From Streptomyces aureocirculatus (GTDB lineage Bacteria > Actinomycetota > Actinomycetes > Streptomycetales > Streptomycetaceae), in assembly GCF_000720475.1 (NCBI RefSeq), contig NZ_JOAP01000002.1, positions 124,001 through 188,000 on the forward strand: DNA of 64,000 nucleotides, written 5' to 3'. The translations under genes were made by a program, and so were the position numbers. Below are positions 35,045 to 43,200 of this stretch, piece by piece. Every line of letters begins with the position of its first letter. Positions within the stretch are counted from its first letter, which is position 1. A model generated the notes under the pieces. It worked only from the letters and a program-made list of their open reading frames with translations, made no database searches and was not told the origin of the DNA.

Positions 35045-36219
35045 ACGGCGGCGCCACGCGGCCCACCGACGACGCGGCGTCGGGCGCCCCCGCCACGAAA
35101 GGCGCCCGCGCCGCGAAGGGCGGCCGCGGCGCCCAGTTGGAGCACACCGGTCTGCGGCCCGGCTGGACGACCGGTGCCTGCGCGACCGCCGCCACGACCG
35201 CCGCGTACACCGCCCTCCTGACCGGCGACTTCCCCGACCCGGTGACCATCACCCTGCCCCGGGGGCAGACCCCCGCGTTCGCGCTCGCGACCGAGGAACT
35301 GACCGGCGCGTACGCCATGGCGGGGGTGGTGAAGGACGCGGGCGACGATCCCGACGTCACGCACGGCGCGCTCGTGCGGGCCACGGTGCGGCGGCTGCCG
35401 CCGGGGTCCGGGGTGGTCTTCAGGGCGGGCCCCGGCGTGGGCACGGTCACCCGTCCCGGTCTGCCGCTGCCCGTGGGGGAACCGGCGGTCAACCCCGTGC
35501 CCCGGCAGATGATGCGGGACCACGTCGCCGCCGTCGCCGCGCTCCACGGCGGCAGCGCCGACGTCGAGGTCACCATCGCCGTCGACCACGGCGAGGAGAT
35601 CGCCAGGTCCACCTGGAACCCGCGGCTCGGCATCCTCGGCGGTCTTTCCGTGCTCGGCACCACCGGCATCGTGGTGCCGTACTCCTGCTCGGCGTGGATC
35701 GACTCCATCCGCCGGGGCGTGGACGTGGCGCGCGCGGCGGGGCGCACCCATGTCGCGGGGTGCACGGGGTCGACGTCGGAGAAGACGGTCGTCGCCGAAC
35801 ACCAACTGCCCGAGGACGCCCTGCTGGACATGGGCGACTTCGCGGGCGCGGTCCTGAAGTACATCCGCCGCCACCCCGTGGACCGCCTGACGATCTGCGG
35901 CGGGTTCGCCAAACTGTCCAAGCTCGCGGCGGGACACCTCGATCTGCACTCCGCGCGCTCCCAGGTCGACAAGGGCTTCCTCGCCGCCCTCGCCCGGCGC
36001 GGCGGCGCGGACGAGGCCCTCGCGGCCGCGGTGGCGGACGCCAACACCGGACTCGCCGCGCTCCAGCTCTGCCAGGGGGCCGGGATCGCCCTTGGCGACC
36101 TGGTCGCGGTGGCCGCGCGGGACGAGGCGCTCGCCGTGCTGCGCGGGGCGCCGGTCGCGGTGGACGTCATCTGCATCGACAGGGCAGGGACCGTGGTGGG
36201 CCGCAGCACGGTGGCCTGA
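35023..36219 (+). CDS. cbiD: Cobalt-precorrin-5B C1-methyltransferase CbiD
   Basis: A 398-residue CbiD. The core begins LRPGWTTGACATAATTAAYT and includes NPVPRQMMRDHVAAVAA, NPRLGILGGLSVLGTTGIVV and TICGGFAKLSKLAAGHLDLH, the family signatures. CbiD makes the C-1 methylation in the cobalt-early route; the O2-dependent route of Pseudomonas uses CobF instead, yet cobG and cobN beside it belong to the O2-dependent route. The ATG at 35023 adds about 42 low-complexity residues (KGARAAKGGRGAQ) before the core, with a weak GAGAG ribosome site. A TTG at the core boundary (LEHTGLRPG) is a possible shorter start. Confidence 0.93.
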   Translation: MSDKSVRDGGATRPTDDAASGAPATKGARAAKGGRGAQLEHTGLRPGWTTGACATAATTAAYTALLTGDFPDPVTITLPRGQTPAFALATEELTGAYAMAGVVKDAGDDPDVTHGALVRATVRRLPPGSGVVFRAGPGVGTVTRPGLPLPVGEPAVNPVPRQMMRDHVAAVAALHGGSADVEVTIAVDHGEEIARSTWNPRLGILGGLSVLGTTGIVVPYSCSAWIDSIRRGVDVARAAGRTHVAGCTGSTSEKTVVAEHQLPEDALLDMGDFAGAVLKYIRRHPVDRLTICGGFAKLSKLAAGHLDLHSARSQVDKGFLAALARRGGADEALAAAVADANTGLAALQLCQGAGIALGDLVAVAARDEALAVLRGAPVAVDVICIDRAGTVVGRSTVA

Positions 36220-36227
36220 GCACGCGG

Positions 36228-36335
36228 CACCCCTCGCGGAGCACTCAGCACACGTGCCGCCCCGCACCCCTCGCGGAGCGCTCAGCACACGTGCCGCCCC
36301 GCTCCCCTCGCGGAGCACTCAGCACACGTGCCGCT
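36228..36335. repeat. Three tandem 37-bp repeats at the cbiD/cobM convergent junction
   Basis: Units CCTCGCGGAGCACTCAGCAC plus ACGTGCCGCCCC begin at about 36232, 36269 and 36306. The rightmost copy contains the last codons and stop of cobM, so the array appears to be a triplication of the cobM 3' end. Each copy keeps TCA, the minus-strand stop, and a CACGTG core. Confidence 0.9.
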
Positions 36336-37068
36336 CGCGCTCCGGCGAGTACAGGTGGCTGTCGCGGAACTGCTCCGCGCCGAGGGTCCGGCCCACCATG
36401 ATGACCGCGGTGCGCAGGATGCCCGCTTCCGTCACCTTCGCGGCGATCTCGTCGAGGGTGCCGCGCAGGACCACTTCCTCGGGGCGGGAGGCGTAGGCCA
36501 CGACCGCGGCCGGGCAGTCGGCGCCGTAGTGCGGGAGCAGTTCCTCCACCACGCGGTCCACGTACCTGGCGGCCAGGTGCAGCACGATCAGCGCGCCACT
36601 GCGGCCGAGGGTGGCCAGGTCCTCGCCCTCGGGCATGGCGGTCGCGCTGTGGGCGACCCGGGTGAGGACGACGGTCTGGCCGACGGTCGGCACCGTCAGC
36701 TCCCGCTTCAGGGCGGCGGCAGCGGCGGCGAAGGCGGGCACACCGGGCACCACCTCGTAGGGCACCCCCGCCGCGTCGAGGCGCCGCATCTGCTCGGCCA
36801 CCGCGCTGAACACCGACGGGTCCCCGGAGTGCAGCCGGGCCACGTCCTGTCCCTGTTCGTGGGCGCGGACCAGCTCGGCGGTGATCTCGTCCAGGTCGAG
36901 CTGCGCGGTGTCCACGAGCCGTGCGTCCGGCGGGCATTCGGCGAGCAGTTCGCGCGGCACCAGACTGCCCGCGTACAGACACACCCGGCAGGCGGCGAGC
37001 GTCCGGGCGCCCCGCACCGTGATCAGGTCGGCGGCACCGGGTCCCGCACCGATGAAGTACACGGTCAT
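36319..37068 (-). CDS. cobM: Precorrin-4 C11-methyltransferase CobM
   Basis: A 249-residue SAM-dependent methylase. The start MTVYFIGAGPGAADLITVRG is the family N-terminus. Next come VCLYAGSLVPRELLAECP, VARLHSGDPSVFSAVAEQMR, VVPGVPAFAAAAAALKREL and LTRVAHSATAMPEGEDL, all CobM/CbiF signatures. It methylates C-11 of precorrin-4. The ATG at 37066-37068 overlaps the cobL stop by four bases. The last codons fall inside the 37-bp repeat. Earlier upstream frames extend into cobL and are not real. Confidence 0.95.
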   Translation of the reverse strand: MTVYFIGAGPGAADLITVRGARTLAACRVCLYAGSLVPRELLAECPPDARLVDTAQLDLDEITAELVRAHEQGQDVARLHSGDPSVFSAVAEQMRRLDAAGVPYEVVPGVPAFAAAAAALKRELTVPTVGQTVVLTRVAHSATAMPEGEDLATLGRSGALIVLHLAARYVDRVVEELLPHYGADCPAAVVAYASRPEEVVLRGTLDEIAAKVTEAGILRTAVIMVGRTLGAEQFRDSHLYSPERERHVC

Positions 37069-38444
37069 GTGGCTGCTCCTGCGCGGTCGGGGGGTCCGTC
37101 GGGGGTCTGGGCGGGCGGGGCGGAGGGTGCGGCGGAAGGCTGGGCGGAGGGTGTCGCGGAAGCCTGGGCGGAGGACGCCGCCGGAGCCTCGGCGGAGGGC
37201 TCCGCGGCCCCCGTGGGCTTCTGCGCCGACCACTGTGTCACCGGCATCGCCTGCCGCCACCCGGTGAAGCCGCCCACCGGCACGGCGTGGGCCACCGCGA
37301 GGCGTACGAGTTCGCCGCCGTGGCGGCGGTGGGCGTCGGCGAGCAGTGCCTCGGACTCCAGGGTCACGGTGTTGGCGACCAGGCGGCCGCCGGGTGCGAG
37401 CGCCGCCCAGCAGGCGTCGAGCAGGCCCGGCGCGGTGAGTCCGCCGCCGATGAACACGGCGTCGGGCCGCGGCAGCCCGGCGAGGGCGGCGGGCGCGGCG
37501 CCGGTGACGACGCGCAGGGCGGGCACGCCGAGCCGTTCGGCGTTACGGGTGATGCGTTCGGCCCGTACGGCATCGCGCTCCACGGTGACCGCGCGGCAGG
37601 TGGGGTGGGTGCGCATCCACTCGACGGCGATCGAGCCGGAGCCGCCGCCGACGTCCCACAGGAGCTCGCCGGGGGCGGGCGCGAGCGCGCCGAGCGTGGC
37701 GGCGCGGATGTGCCGCTTGGTGAGCTGGCCGTCGTGCTCGTACGCCGTGTCGGGGAGCCCGGGCACGGCGCCGAGCCGGAGGGCGTCCGGGTCGCGGTGG
37801 CAGGTGACGGCGACGATGTTGAGGGCGTCGCCGGGGGGCTCTGCCCAGGTGTCGGCGGTGGACTCGGCGGTGGTCCGTTCCCGCGCGCCGCCGAGCTGTT
37901 CGAGGACCCGCATCCGGCTCGGGCCGTAGCCGCGGTCGCGCAGCAGGGCGGCGACGGTGCCGGGGCCCGTGGCGTCCACGCTGAGCACGAGCAGCCTGCG
38001 GCCCTCGTGCAGGGCGGCGGCGAGGCGTCCGGCGGGGCGCCCGACGAGCGTGACGACCTCCACGTCCTCCTGCGGCCAGCCGAGCCGTGCGCAGGCGTGG
38101 GACACGGAGGAGGGGTGCGGGAGTACGCGTACCGCGGTGGCGCCGAGTTCTTCGGTGAGGGCCCGCCCGATGCCGTGGAACATGGGGTCGCCGCTGGCGA
38201 GGACGGCGACACGGCGTCCCGCGTGGGCGGCGAGCAGCGCGGGCACGGCGGGGCGCAGCGGCGAGGGCCAGGTGATCCGCTCCCCGGCGCACCGGGACGG
38301 CAGCAGGTCCAGTTGCCGCGGGCCGCCGATCAGGACCTCCGCGTCGAGCAGGGCCGCGCGGGCGGCGTCCGTGATCCCCTCCCAGCCGTCGGCCCCGATG
38401 CCGACGACGGTCAGGGCGGCCGGTCCTGGTCGTGCGGGGCTCAC
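37065..38444 (-). CDS. cobL: Precorrin-6Y C5,15-methyltransferase (decarboxylating) CobL
   Basis: A 459-residue CobL, a fusion of CbiE- and CbiT-like methylases. The N-terminal tetrapyrrole methylase half reads VVGIGADGWEGITDAARAAL, then VLASGDPMFHGIGRAL and VLPHPSSVSHACARLGWP. The C-terminal Rossmann methylase half has WDVGGGSGSIAVEWMR and VFIGGGLTAPGLLDAC. It methylates C-5 and C-15 and decarboxylates the acetate side chain. The GTG start (38442-38444) has GAGGTG eight bases upstream. After the catalytic end (GGFTGWRQAMPVTQW) there is a tail of about 50 Ala/Pro/Ser residues (ASAQASATPSAQPSAAPSAP), another low-complexity expansion. It leads a two-gene operon with cobM. Confidence 0.94.
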   Translation of the reverse strand: MSPARPGPAALTVVGIGADGWEGITDAARAALLDAEVLIGGPRQLDLLPSRCAGERITWPSPLRPAVPALLAAHAGRRVAVLASGDPMFHGIGRALTEELGATAVRVLPHPSSVSHACARLGWPQEDVEVVTLVGRPAGRLAAALHEGRRLLVLSVDATGPGTVAALLRDRGYGPSRMRVLEQLGGARERTTAESTADTWAEPPGDALNIVAVTCHRDPDALRLGAVPGLPDTAYEHDGQLTKRHIRAATLGALAPAPGELLWDVGGGSGSIAVEWMRTHPTCRAVTVERDAVRAERITRNAERLGVPALRVVTGAAPAALAGLPRPDAVFIGGGLTAPGLLDACWAALAPGGRLVANTVTLESEALLADAHRRHGGELVRLAVAHAVPVGGFTGWRQAMPVTQWSAQKPTGAAEPSAEAPAASSAQASATPSAQPSAAPSAPPAQTPDGPPDRAGAAT

Positions 38445-38556
38445 TGGTCGACACCTCGGGCTTCGGGGGCGGGGAGCGTCTCAAGGGAGACACCCAGGGG
38501 ATCTCAGGGAAGATACCCGGGGGAAAAGCACTCTACTGGGCGTTGACCAGCACACC

Positions 38557-38606
38557 TTCCCTCGGGTTCCCTCGGGTTCCCTCGGGTTCCCTCGGGTTCC
38601 CTCCGG
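38557..38606. repeat. 10-bp tandem repeat, about 4.5 copies, upstream of cobL
   Basis: TTCCCTCGGG is repeated four times and trails into a fifth, degenerate copy. It lies between the promoter side of cobL and the terminator of the flavin oxidoreductase gene. No gene is seen in 38445-38667. Confidence 0.9.
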
Positions 38607-38634
38607 TTTTCTTCCTCGGCCCCTCCCCCGGGCG

Positions 38635-38660
38635 CCCCGGGCGCCCGCGGGCGCCCGGGG
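38635..38660. terminator. 26-bp palindrome downstream of the flavin oxidoreductase gene
   Basis: CCCCGGGCGCCCG followed directly by its reverse complement, eight bases past the stop codon at 38668. It is the likely terminator of the NRPS-side transcript before cobL, on the same strand. Confidence 0.65.
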
Positions 38661-38667
38661 GTCGCGC

Positions 38668-39864
38668 TCAGGCGTCGCTCATCTCGTCCATCAGGTCCAG
38701 GAGTTCCTCGGTGACGAACTCCTCGATCGGGCAGGCGCCCGAGAGCGTCGAGAAGTAGCGGTCGGACAGGTCGCCGCTCGTGGCGATGGCGCGCAGCATC
38801 TCCAGGTGGTGCTCCGGCGGGTTCAGCTCGGCCGTCTTGAGCGTGCTCTTGTAGTCCGGGACGAGCATCTCGGTGCGCTCCTCGGCGAACTCCCCGAGCG
38901 CCTTGTCCAGGCGCTCCGGGTCCTGGAGGCTGTCGCCCACGCACTCGACGAGGAGCTGGGCCTGGAGGAAGGCGTCGGTGATGCCGCGGGCCGTGATGGA
39001 GTCCTTGTGGTGTCCGGCGTCACCGATGAGGGCCCAGCCGGGCCCGGCGGCCTTGCGGAAGAAGTTGAGCTGGTTGCCGGTGCCGAAGAGGCGCTCGACC
39101 TGCTCGCCCTTGTCCATCTCGGCACGCACCTCGGGCGCGGTCCGCTCGGCGCTGTCGAGCAGGGCCTTGAGTCCCTCGCCCTTGAGGGCCGCGAACTCGG
39201 CCTGTGGGAAGTACGCCGCCACCAGCGTCGCGCCGTCGTTGGTCGGTACGGTGCCGACCCAGCTCCCTGGGGTGTGGTAGAGCCGGAACTCGGCGGGCAG
39301 TCCTGACCAGTAGCTGTAGTAGCAGCAGGTGAGGGTGGGTGCCTCGACCTCGTGCGGTGCCTGCACCTTCGCCGCGACCGTCGACCGCATGCCGTCGGCG
39401 CCGATGACGAGCCGGGCGCGTTCGACCGTCTCGGTCCCGCCGGAGCTCAGCCGGACGCCCACGACCCGGTCGTCCTCGAAGACGAGGTCGGTGACCGAGC
39501 AGTTCTCGCGCAGCTCGGCACCGGCGTCGACGGCGGCCCGCGCCAGGATCTGGTCGAGGAGGAAGCGCCGCGGCGCGTAGGCCGCCTGCTGGCCGTCGAC
39601 GGGCCAGGAGACCCCCTGGACGCGAATGTCGCCGGCGGTGTACGTGGCCCTGTCCAGGGGCGGGCAGCCGGTGGCGATCACCTCCGGCAGGACGCCCCAC
39701 TGGTCCAGGAGCGCGACGCCCGGCTGGTGGATGTACAGCGTCGACAGTGTGTCCTTGGGGAACTTGCTGCGTTCGACCATGAGCACCCGGTAGCCGGCCC
39801 GTGCGAGCTGCAGCGCCGCCGGAGATCCAGCACACCGCGCCCCGACCACAATCACGTCGTACAC
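38668..39864 (-). CDS. FAD-dependent oxidoreductase next to NRPS genes
   Basis: A 398-residue flavoprotein of the large monooxygenase/geranylgeranyl-reductase/halogenase superfamily. FAD fold: YDVIVVGARCAGSPAALQLA (residues 2-21). DG motif: LVIGADGMRSTVAAKV (about 150). GD region: GPGWALIGDAGHHKDSITAR, then GITDAFLQAQLLVE (about 275-310). The WxWxIP motif of tryptophan halogenases is absent, so a halogenase is unlikely. Hydroxylation or desaturation of an amino-acid residue of the peptide is the best inference from position, but the substrate is unknown. The start is GTG (39862-39864) with AAGGAG seven bases upstream. A terminator-like hairpin separates it from mbtH, so it may have its own promoter. 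Confidence 0.82.
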   Translation of the reverse strand: MYDVIVVGARCAGSPAALQLARAGYRVLMVERSKFPKDTLSTLYIHQPGVALLDQWGVLPEVIATGCPPLDRATYTAGDIRVQGVSWPVDGQQAAYAPRRFLLDQILARAAVDAGAELRENCSVTDLVFEDDRVVGVRLSSGGTETVERARLVIGADGMRSTVAAKVQAPHEVEAPTLTCCYYSYWSGLPAEFRLYHTPGSWVGTVPTNDGATLVAAYFPQAEFAALKGEGLKALLDSAERTAPEVRAEMDKGEQVERLFGTGNQLNFFRKAAGPGWALIGDAGHHKDSITARGITDAFLQAQLLVECVGDSLQDPERLDKALGEFAEERTEMLVPDYKSTLKTAELNPPEHHLEMLRAIATSGDLSDRYFSTLSGACPIEEFVTEELLDLMDEMSDA

Positions 39865-39928
39865 GAAATAACTCCTTGTCCTGCACCGACTCTCGCCGGC
39901 CGGGTCTGTCTGGGTTACGGGGAGGGCG

Positions 39929-39976
39929 GGAGGGGGGCACGCCCCGGCCGGTGGCCGGGGCCTGCCTCCCTCCCCT
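39929..39976. terminator. Hairpin between mbtH and the flavin oxidoreductase gene
   Basis: Nine-bp arms GCCCCGGCC / GGCCGGGGC (39941-39949 and 39953-39961) are extended by complementary G-rich and C-rich flanks (GGGAGGGG and CCTCCCTCCC). It lies just after the mbtH stop and probably ends the NRPS transcript, or reduces read-through. Confidence 0.6.
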
Positions 39977-39988
39977 GATCAGGCGGTG

Positions 39989-40204
39989 CTACGCGGCGGC
40001 CATGGCCTCGCGCAGGCTCCTGGGCCGCAGGTCGGTCCAGTTCTGCTCGACGTGCTCCAGGCACTTCTGGCGCTCGTCGGGGCCGAAGACGGACGTCCAG
40101 CCCGCGGGGACATCGGCGAACGAGGGCCACAGGGAGTGCTGGTCCTCGTCGTTGACCAGCACGAGGAACGTGCCGCTGGTGTCGTCGAACGGATTCGTGC
40201 TCAT
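39989..40204 (-). CDS. MbtH-family protein
   Basis: A 71-residue MbtH-like protein, starting [20 protein letters not shown] and containing [19 protein letters not shown] and [20 protein letters not shown]. The three conserved Trp residues of the family are present (SLWP, GWT, NWTDLRP). MbtH proteins bind and activate NRPS adenylation domains. It starts 9 bp after the NRPS stop, with AGGAG six bases upstream, so it is co-translated with the synthetase it serves. Confidence 0.97.
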   Translation of the reverse strand: MSTNPFDDTSGTFLVLVNDEDQHSLWPSFADVPAGWTSVFGPDERQKCLEHVEQNWTDLRPRSLREAMAAA

Positions 40205-40213
40205 GAGGGGCTC

Positions 40214-43200
40214 CTAGGCCTTGAGGTAACGGTTGATGACGTCGCAGATCTCGGCCGTGTGCTTCGGCCCCGTCATGCCGAAGTGGGTGGCTTCGATGTC
40301 GTACGACCGCACACTGCCCTGTACGTAGGGAGCCCACATCTCCGCGGACGGTTCCGAGTTGACGGTCGCGTTGAAGAACGCCACGTCGCCCCGGTAGACG
40401 GGCTGGGTGTACTCCCTGACGAGCCGGACGTGCTCGACCATCAGCGAGGACCCGTTGTGGATCAGGGCCTGCCGCTCGGCCTCGTCCCCGCCGCCCGGCA
40501 GATAGCCGCTGAGGAACTCGCGTGCCTCCGTCGGGTCGAGGACCACGTCCTTCTCCGCGAACACCGCGGCGGGGACGGCGTCCAGGATGGCGACCAGCGG
40601 TACCTCGTGGCCGCGCTCCTGGAGTTCGGCGGCGATGGCCTGGGAGAGCGTGCCGCCCATGGAGTGGCCGACGAAGTGGAACGGCCCCTCCTGCTGTACG
40701 CCGAGGATCTGCTCCACGTAGTCCTTGACCATCTCGTCGAAGGTCGCCGGCACCGATGTGCCGTCCCAGCCGCGCGCCTGGATGGCGTGGACGGGCCGGT
40801 CGCCCAACTGGACCGCCATGCCCAGATACGACCAGGACAGGCCGATGCCGGGGTGGATGAACCAGACCGGGGCCTGGCTGCCGCCGGTCTTCAGGGGCAG
40901 CACCACACCGAAGGGGTCGGTGTGGCCGCCGGTGTCGCCGCCGGCGGTGAGGTGCTCGGCGAGTCCGGCGACGGTCGGGGCCTGGAAGACGACCCGCATC
41001 GGCACATCGAGCATCAGCACCGTACGGATACGGCTCACCAGACGCGTCGCCCGCAGCGAATGACCGCCCAGGTCGAAGAAGTTGTCGTCGATACCGACCT
41101 TCTCCACACCGAGGACGTCCGCGAACAGGCCCGCGAGGACCTCTTCCTGCGGCGAACGCGGCGCCCGGTAGGCCGCCGAACCCGTCAACTCCGGCGCGGG
41201 GAGCGCCCGCTGGTCCAGCTTGCCGTTCGGGGACAGCGGCAACCGCTCAAGGAGCACGAACGCCGCGGGGACCATGAACTCCGGCAGCTTCGCCGCCACG
41301 AACTCCCGCAGGTCGCCCGTGGTCACATCCGCCGCGTCCGGCGCCGGGACCGCGTACGCGATGAGCTGCTTGCCGCCCGCACTCGTCCGCGCGATGACGG
41401 CCGCCTGGGCCACCTTCGGGTGGGCGGCCACCGCGGCCTCCACCTCGCCCGGCTCGATACGGAAGCCGCGGATCTTCACCTGCGAGTCGGCGCGCCCGAT
41501 GTACTCCAGCTCGCCGTGCTCGTCCCAGCGCGCCAGGTCACCCGTGCGGTACATGCGGGCACCGGCCGGACCGAACGGGTCGGCCACGAAACGCTCCGCG
41601 GTCAGCGCCGGGCGGTTGTGGTAGCCGCGTCCGACACCGGCTCCGGCCATGTACAGCTCGCCGATGGCGCCCGGTGCCGCGGGGGTGAGGCCCGGGCCCA
41701 GGATGTAGGCCCGCAGGTTGCCCAGCGGGCGTCCGATCGGCACACCGGAGGTGTACTCGCGCTCGGCGTCCAGGCCGTGAGCCGTCACGTAGAACGTCTC
41801 ACTGGGCCCGTAGCCGTTGACGATCCGCGCCTCGGGCCAGTTCGCCCTGATGCGCTCCACCAGGGAAGGCGTCAGCGCCTCACCGGCGAACACCAGCGAC
41901 TTCGGCTGTACGCGGTCGCCGAGCTGGTCGACGAGTTCGGCGAAGGCCGACGGCACCGAGCTGATGACGTCCACCTCCCATGTGTCCCGCTCGGCCAGGG
42001 CGAGGACGTCGCGCACGATCTCGACGCTGCCGCCCGTGGTGAGCGTGGAGAACAGCTCGAAGGCGGCGACGTCGAAGCCGATCGAGGTGCTGGTGAGCAT
42101 TCGCCAGCCCGGCTCCACGCCCACGTGCCCGACCAGGCCGTCGAGAGCGTTGACCAGGTTGGCGTGGGTGATGCTCACGCCCTTGGGCAGGCCCGTCGAA
42201 CCCGAGGTGTACACCTGGTAGAGCAGGTCGTCGGACAGGAGCGCCCGGGTGCGCTCGGCGGCGCCGAGGTTGCCCGCGGGCTGTCCGGAGACGTCCGTGG
42301 CCTTGAGGCCGCCGAGGTCGTCGAGCAGCAGTCGCTCGGCGGCCGTCCGCTGGGGCAGGACCGTGGCCGCGGTGCTGTCCGTGATGATCAGCCGGGGCTC
42401 GGCGGTGGCCAGGATGTGCTCCAGGCGCGTGCCGGGGTAGCCCGGGTCGATCGGCACGTAGGCGGCGCCGGTCTTGAGGACCGCCAGGATCGCCACCACG
42501 AGCTGCGGGGTGCGCGGCAGCACCACGGCCGCCAGGGTGTCGGCGCCCACACCCCGCGTGAGCAGGTGGCGGGCGAGCCGGTTGGCGCGCTCGTTCACCT
42601 CCGCGTAGGTCAGCCGCTCGTCCTCGCAGACCACCGCGGTGGCCTCCGGGGTGCGCGCGGCCTGCTCCTCGAACAGGCCGATCACGGTCTCGCCGTGCAC
42701 CTCGGCCGCCGTGTCGTTGAAGCGGTTCAGGACCAGGTCGCGCTCGTCCTCGTCCAGGACGTCGAGGGCGGCGAGCGGCGTGTTCGGGTCGTCGGCGAGC
42801 TGCTGGAGCACGCGTCCGAGCCGGGCGCCGATCCGCTCGATCTCGGCGGCCGTGAACATGTTGTCCTGGTACTGCAGGCCCAGGCGCAGGTTCGGGTCGG
42901 CGGTGCCCGCCAGCATCAGCGGGTAGTGGGTGCCGCTGAGCATGCGGATGCCGGTGACGGTGACGCCCGCCGACGTGTGGGCCTCGGTGAGTCCCTCGCG
43001 GTCGACCGGGAAGGACTCCAGGATCACCATCGAGTCGTACAGGTTGCCAAGGCCGAGGGACTCGTGGATCTCACTGAGGCTGTGGTGATGGTGGTCCATC
43101 AGCACGGTCTGGTGCTCCTGGAGGCGGGTGAGGACCTGCGCCAGGGTCTCCTTCGCGGAGTAGCGCACGCGCACCGGGAGGCTGTTGATGAACAGACCCA

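Noticed and set aside
38668..39864. Tryptophan halogenase for the NRPS product
   Set aside because: The FAD motifs fit the superfamily, but the WxWxIP motif is absent and the length is short for a tryptophan halogenase.
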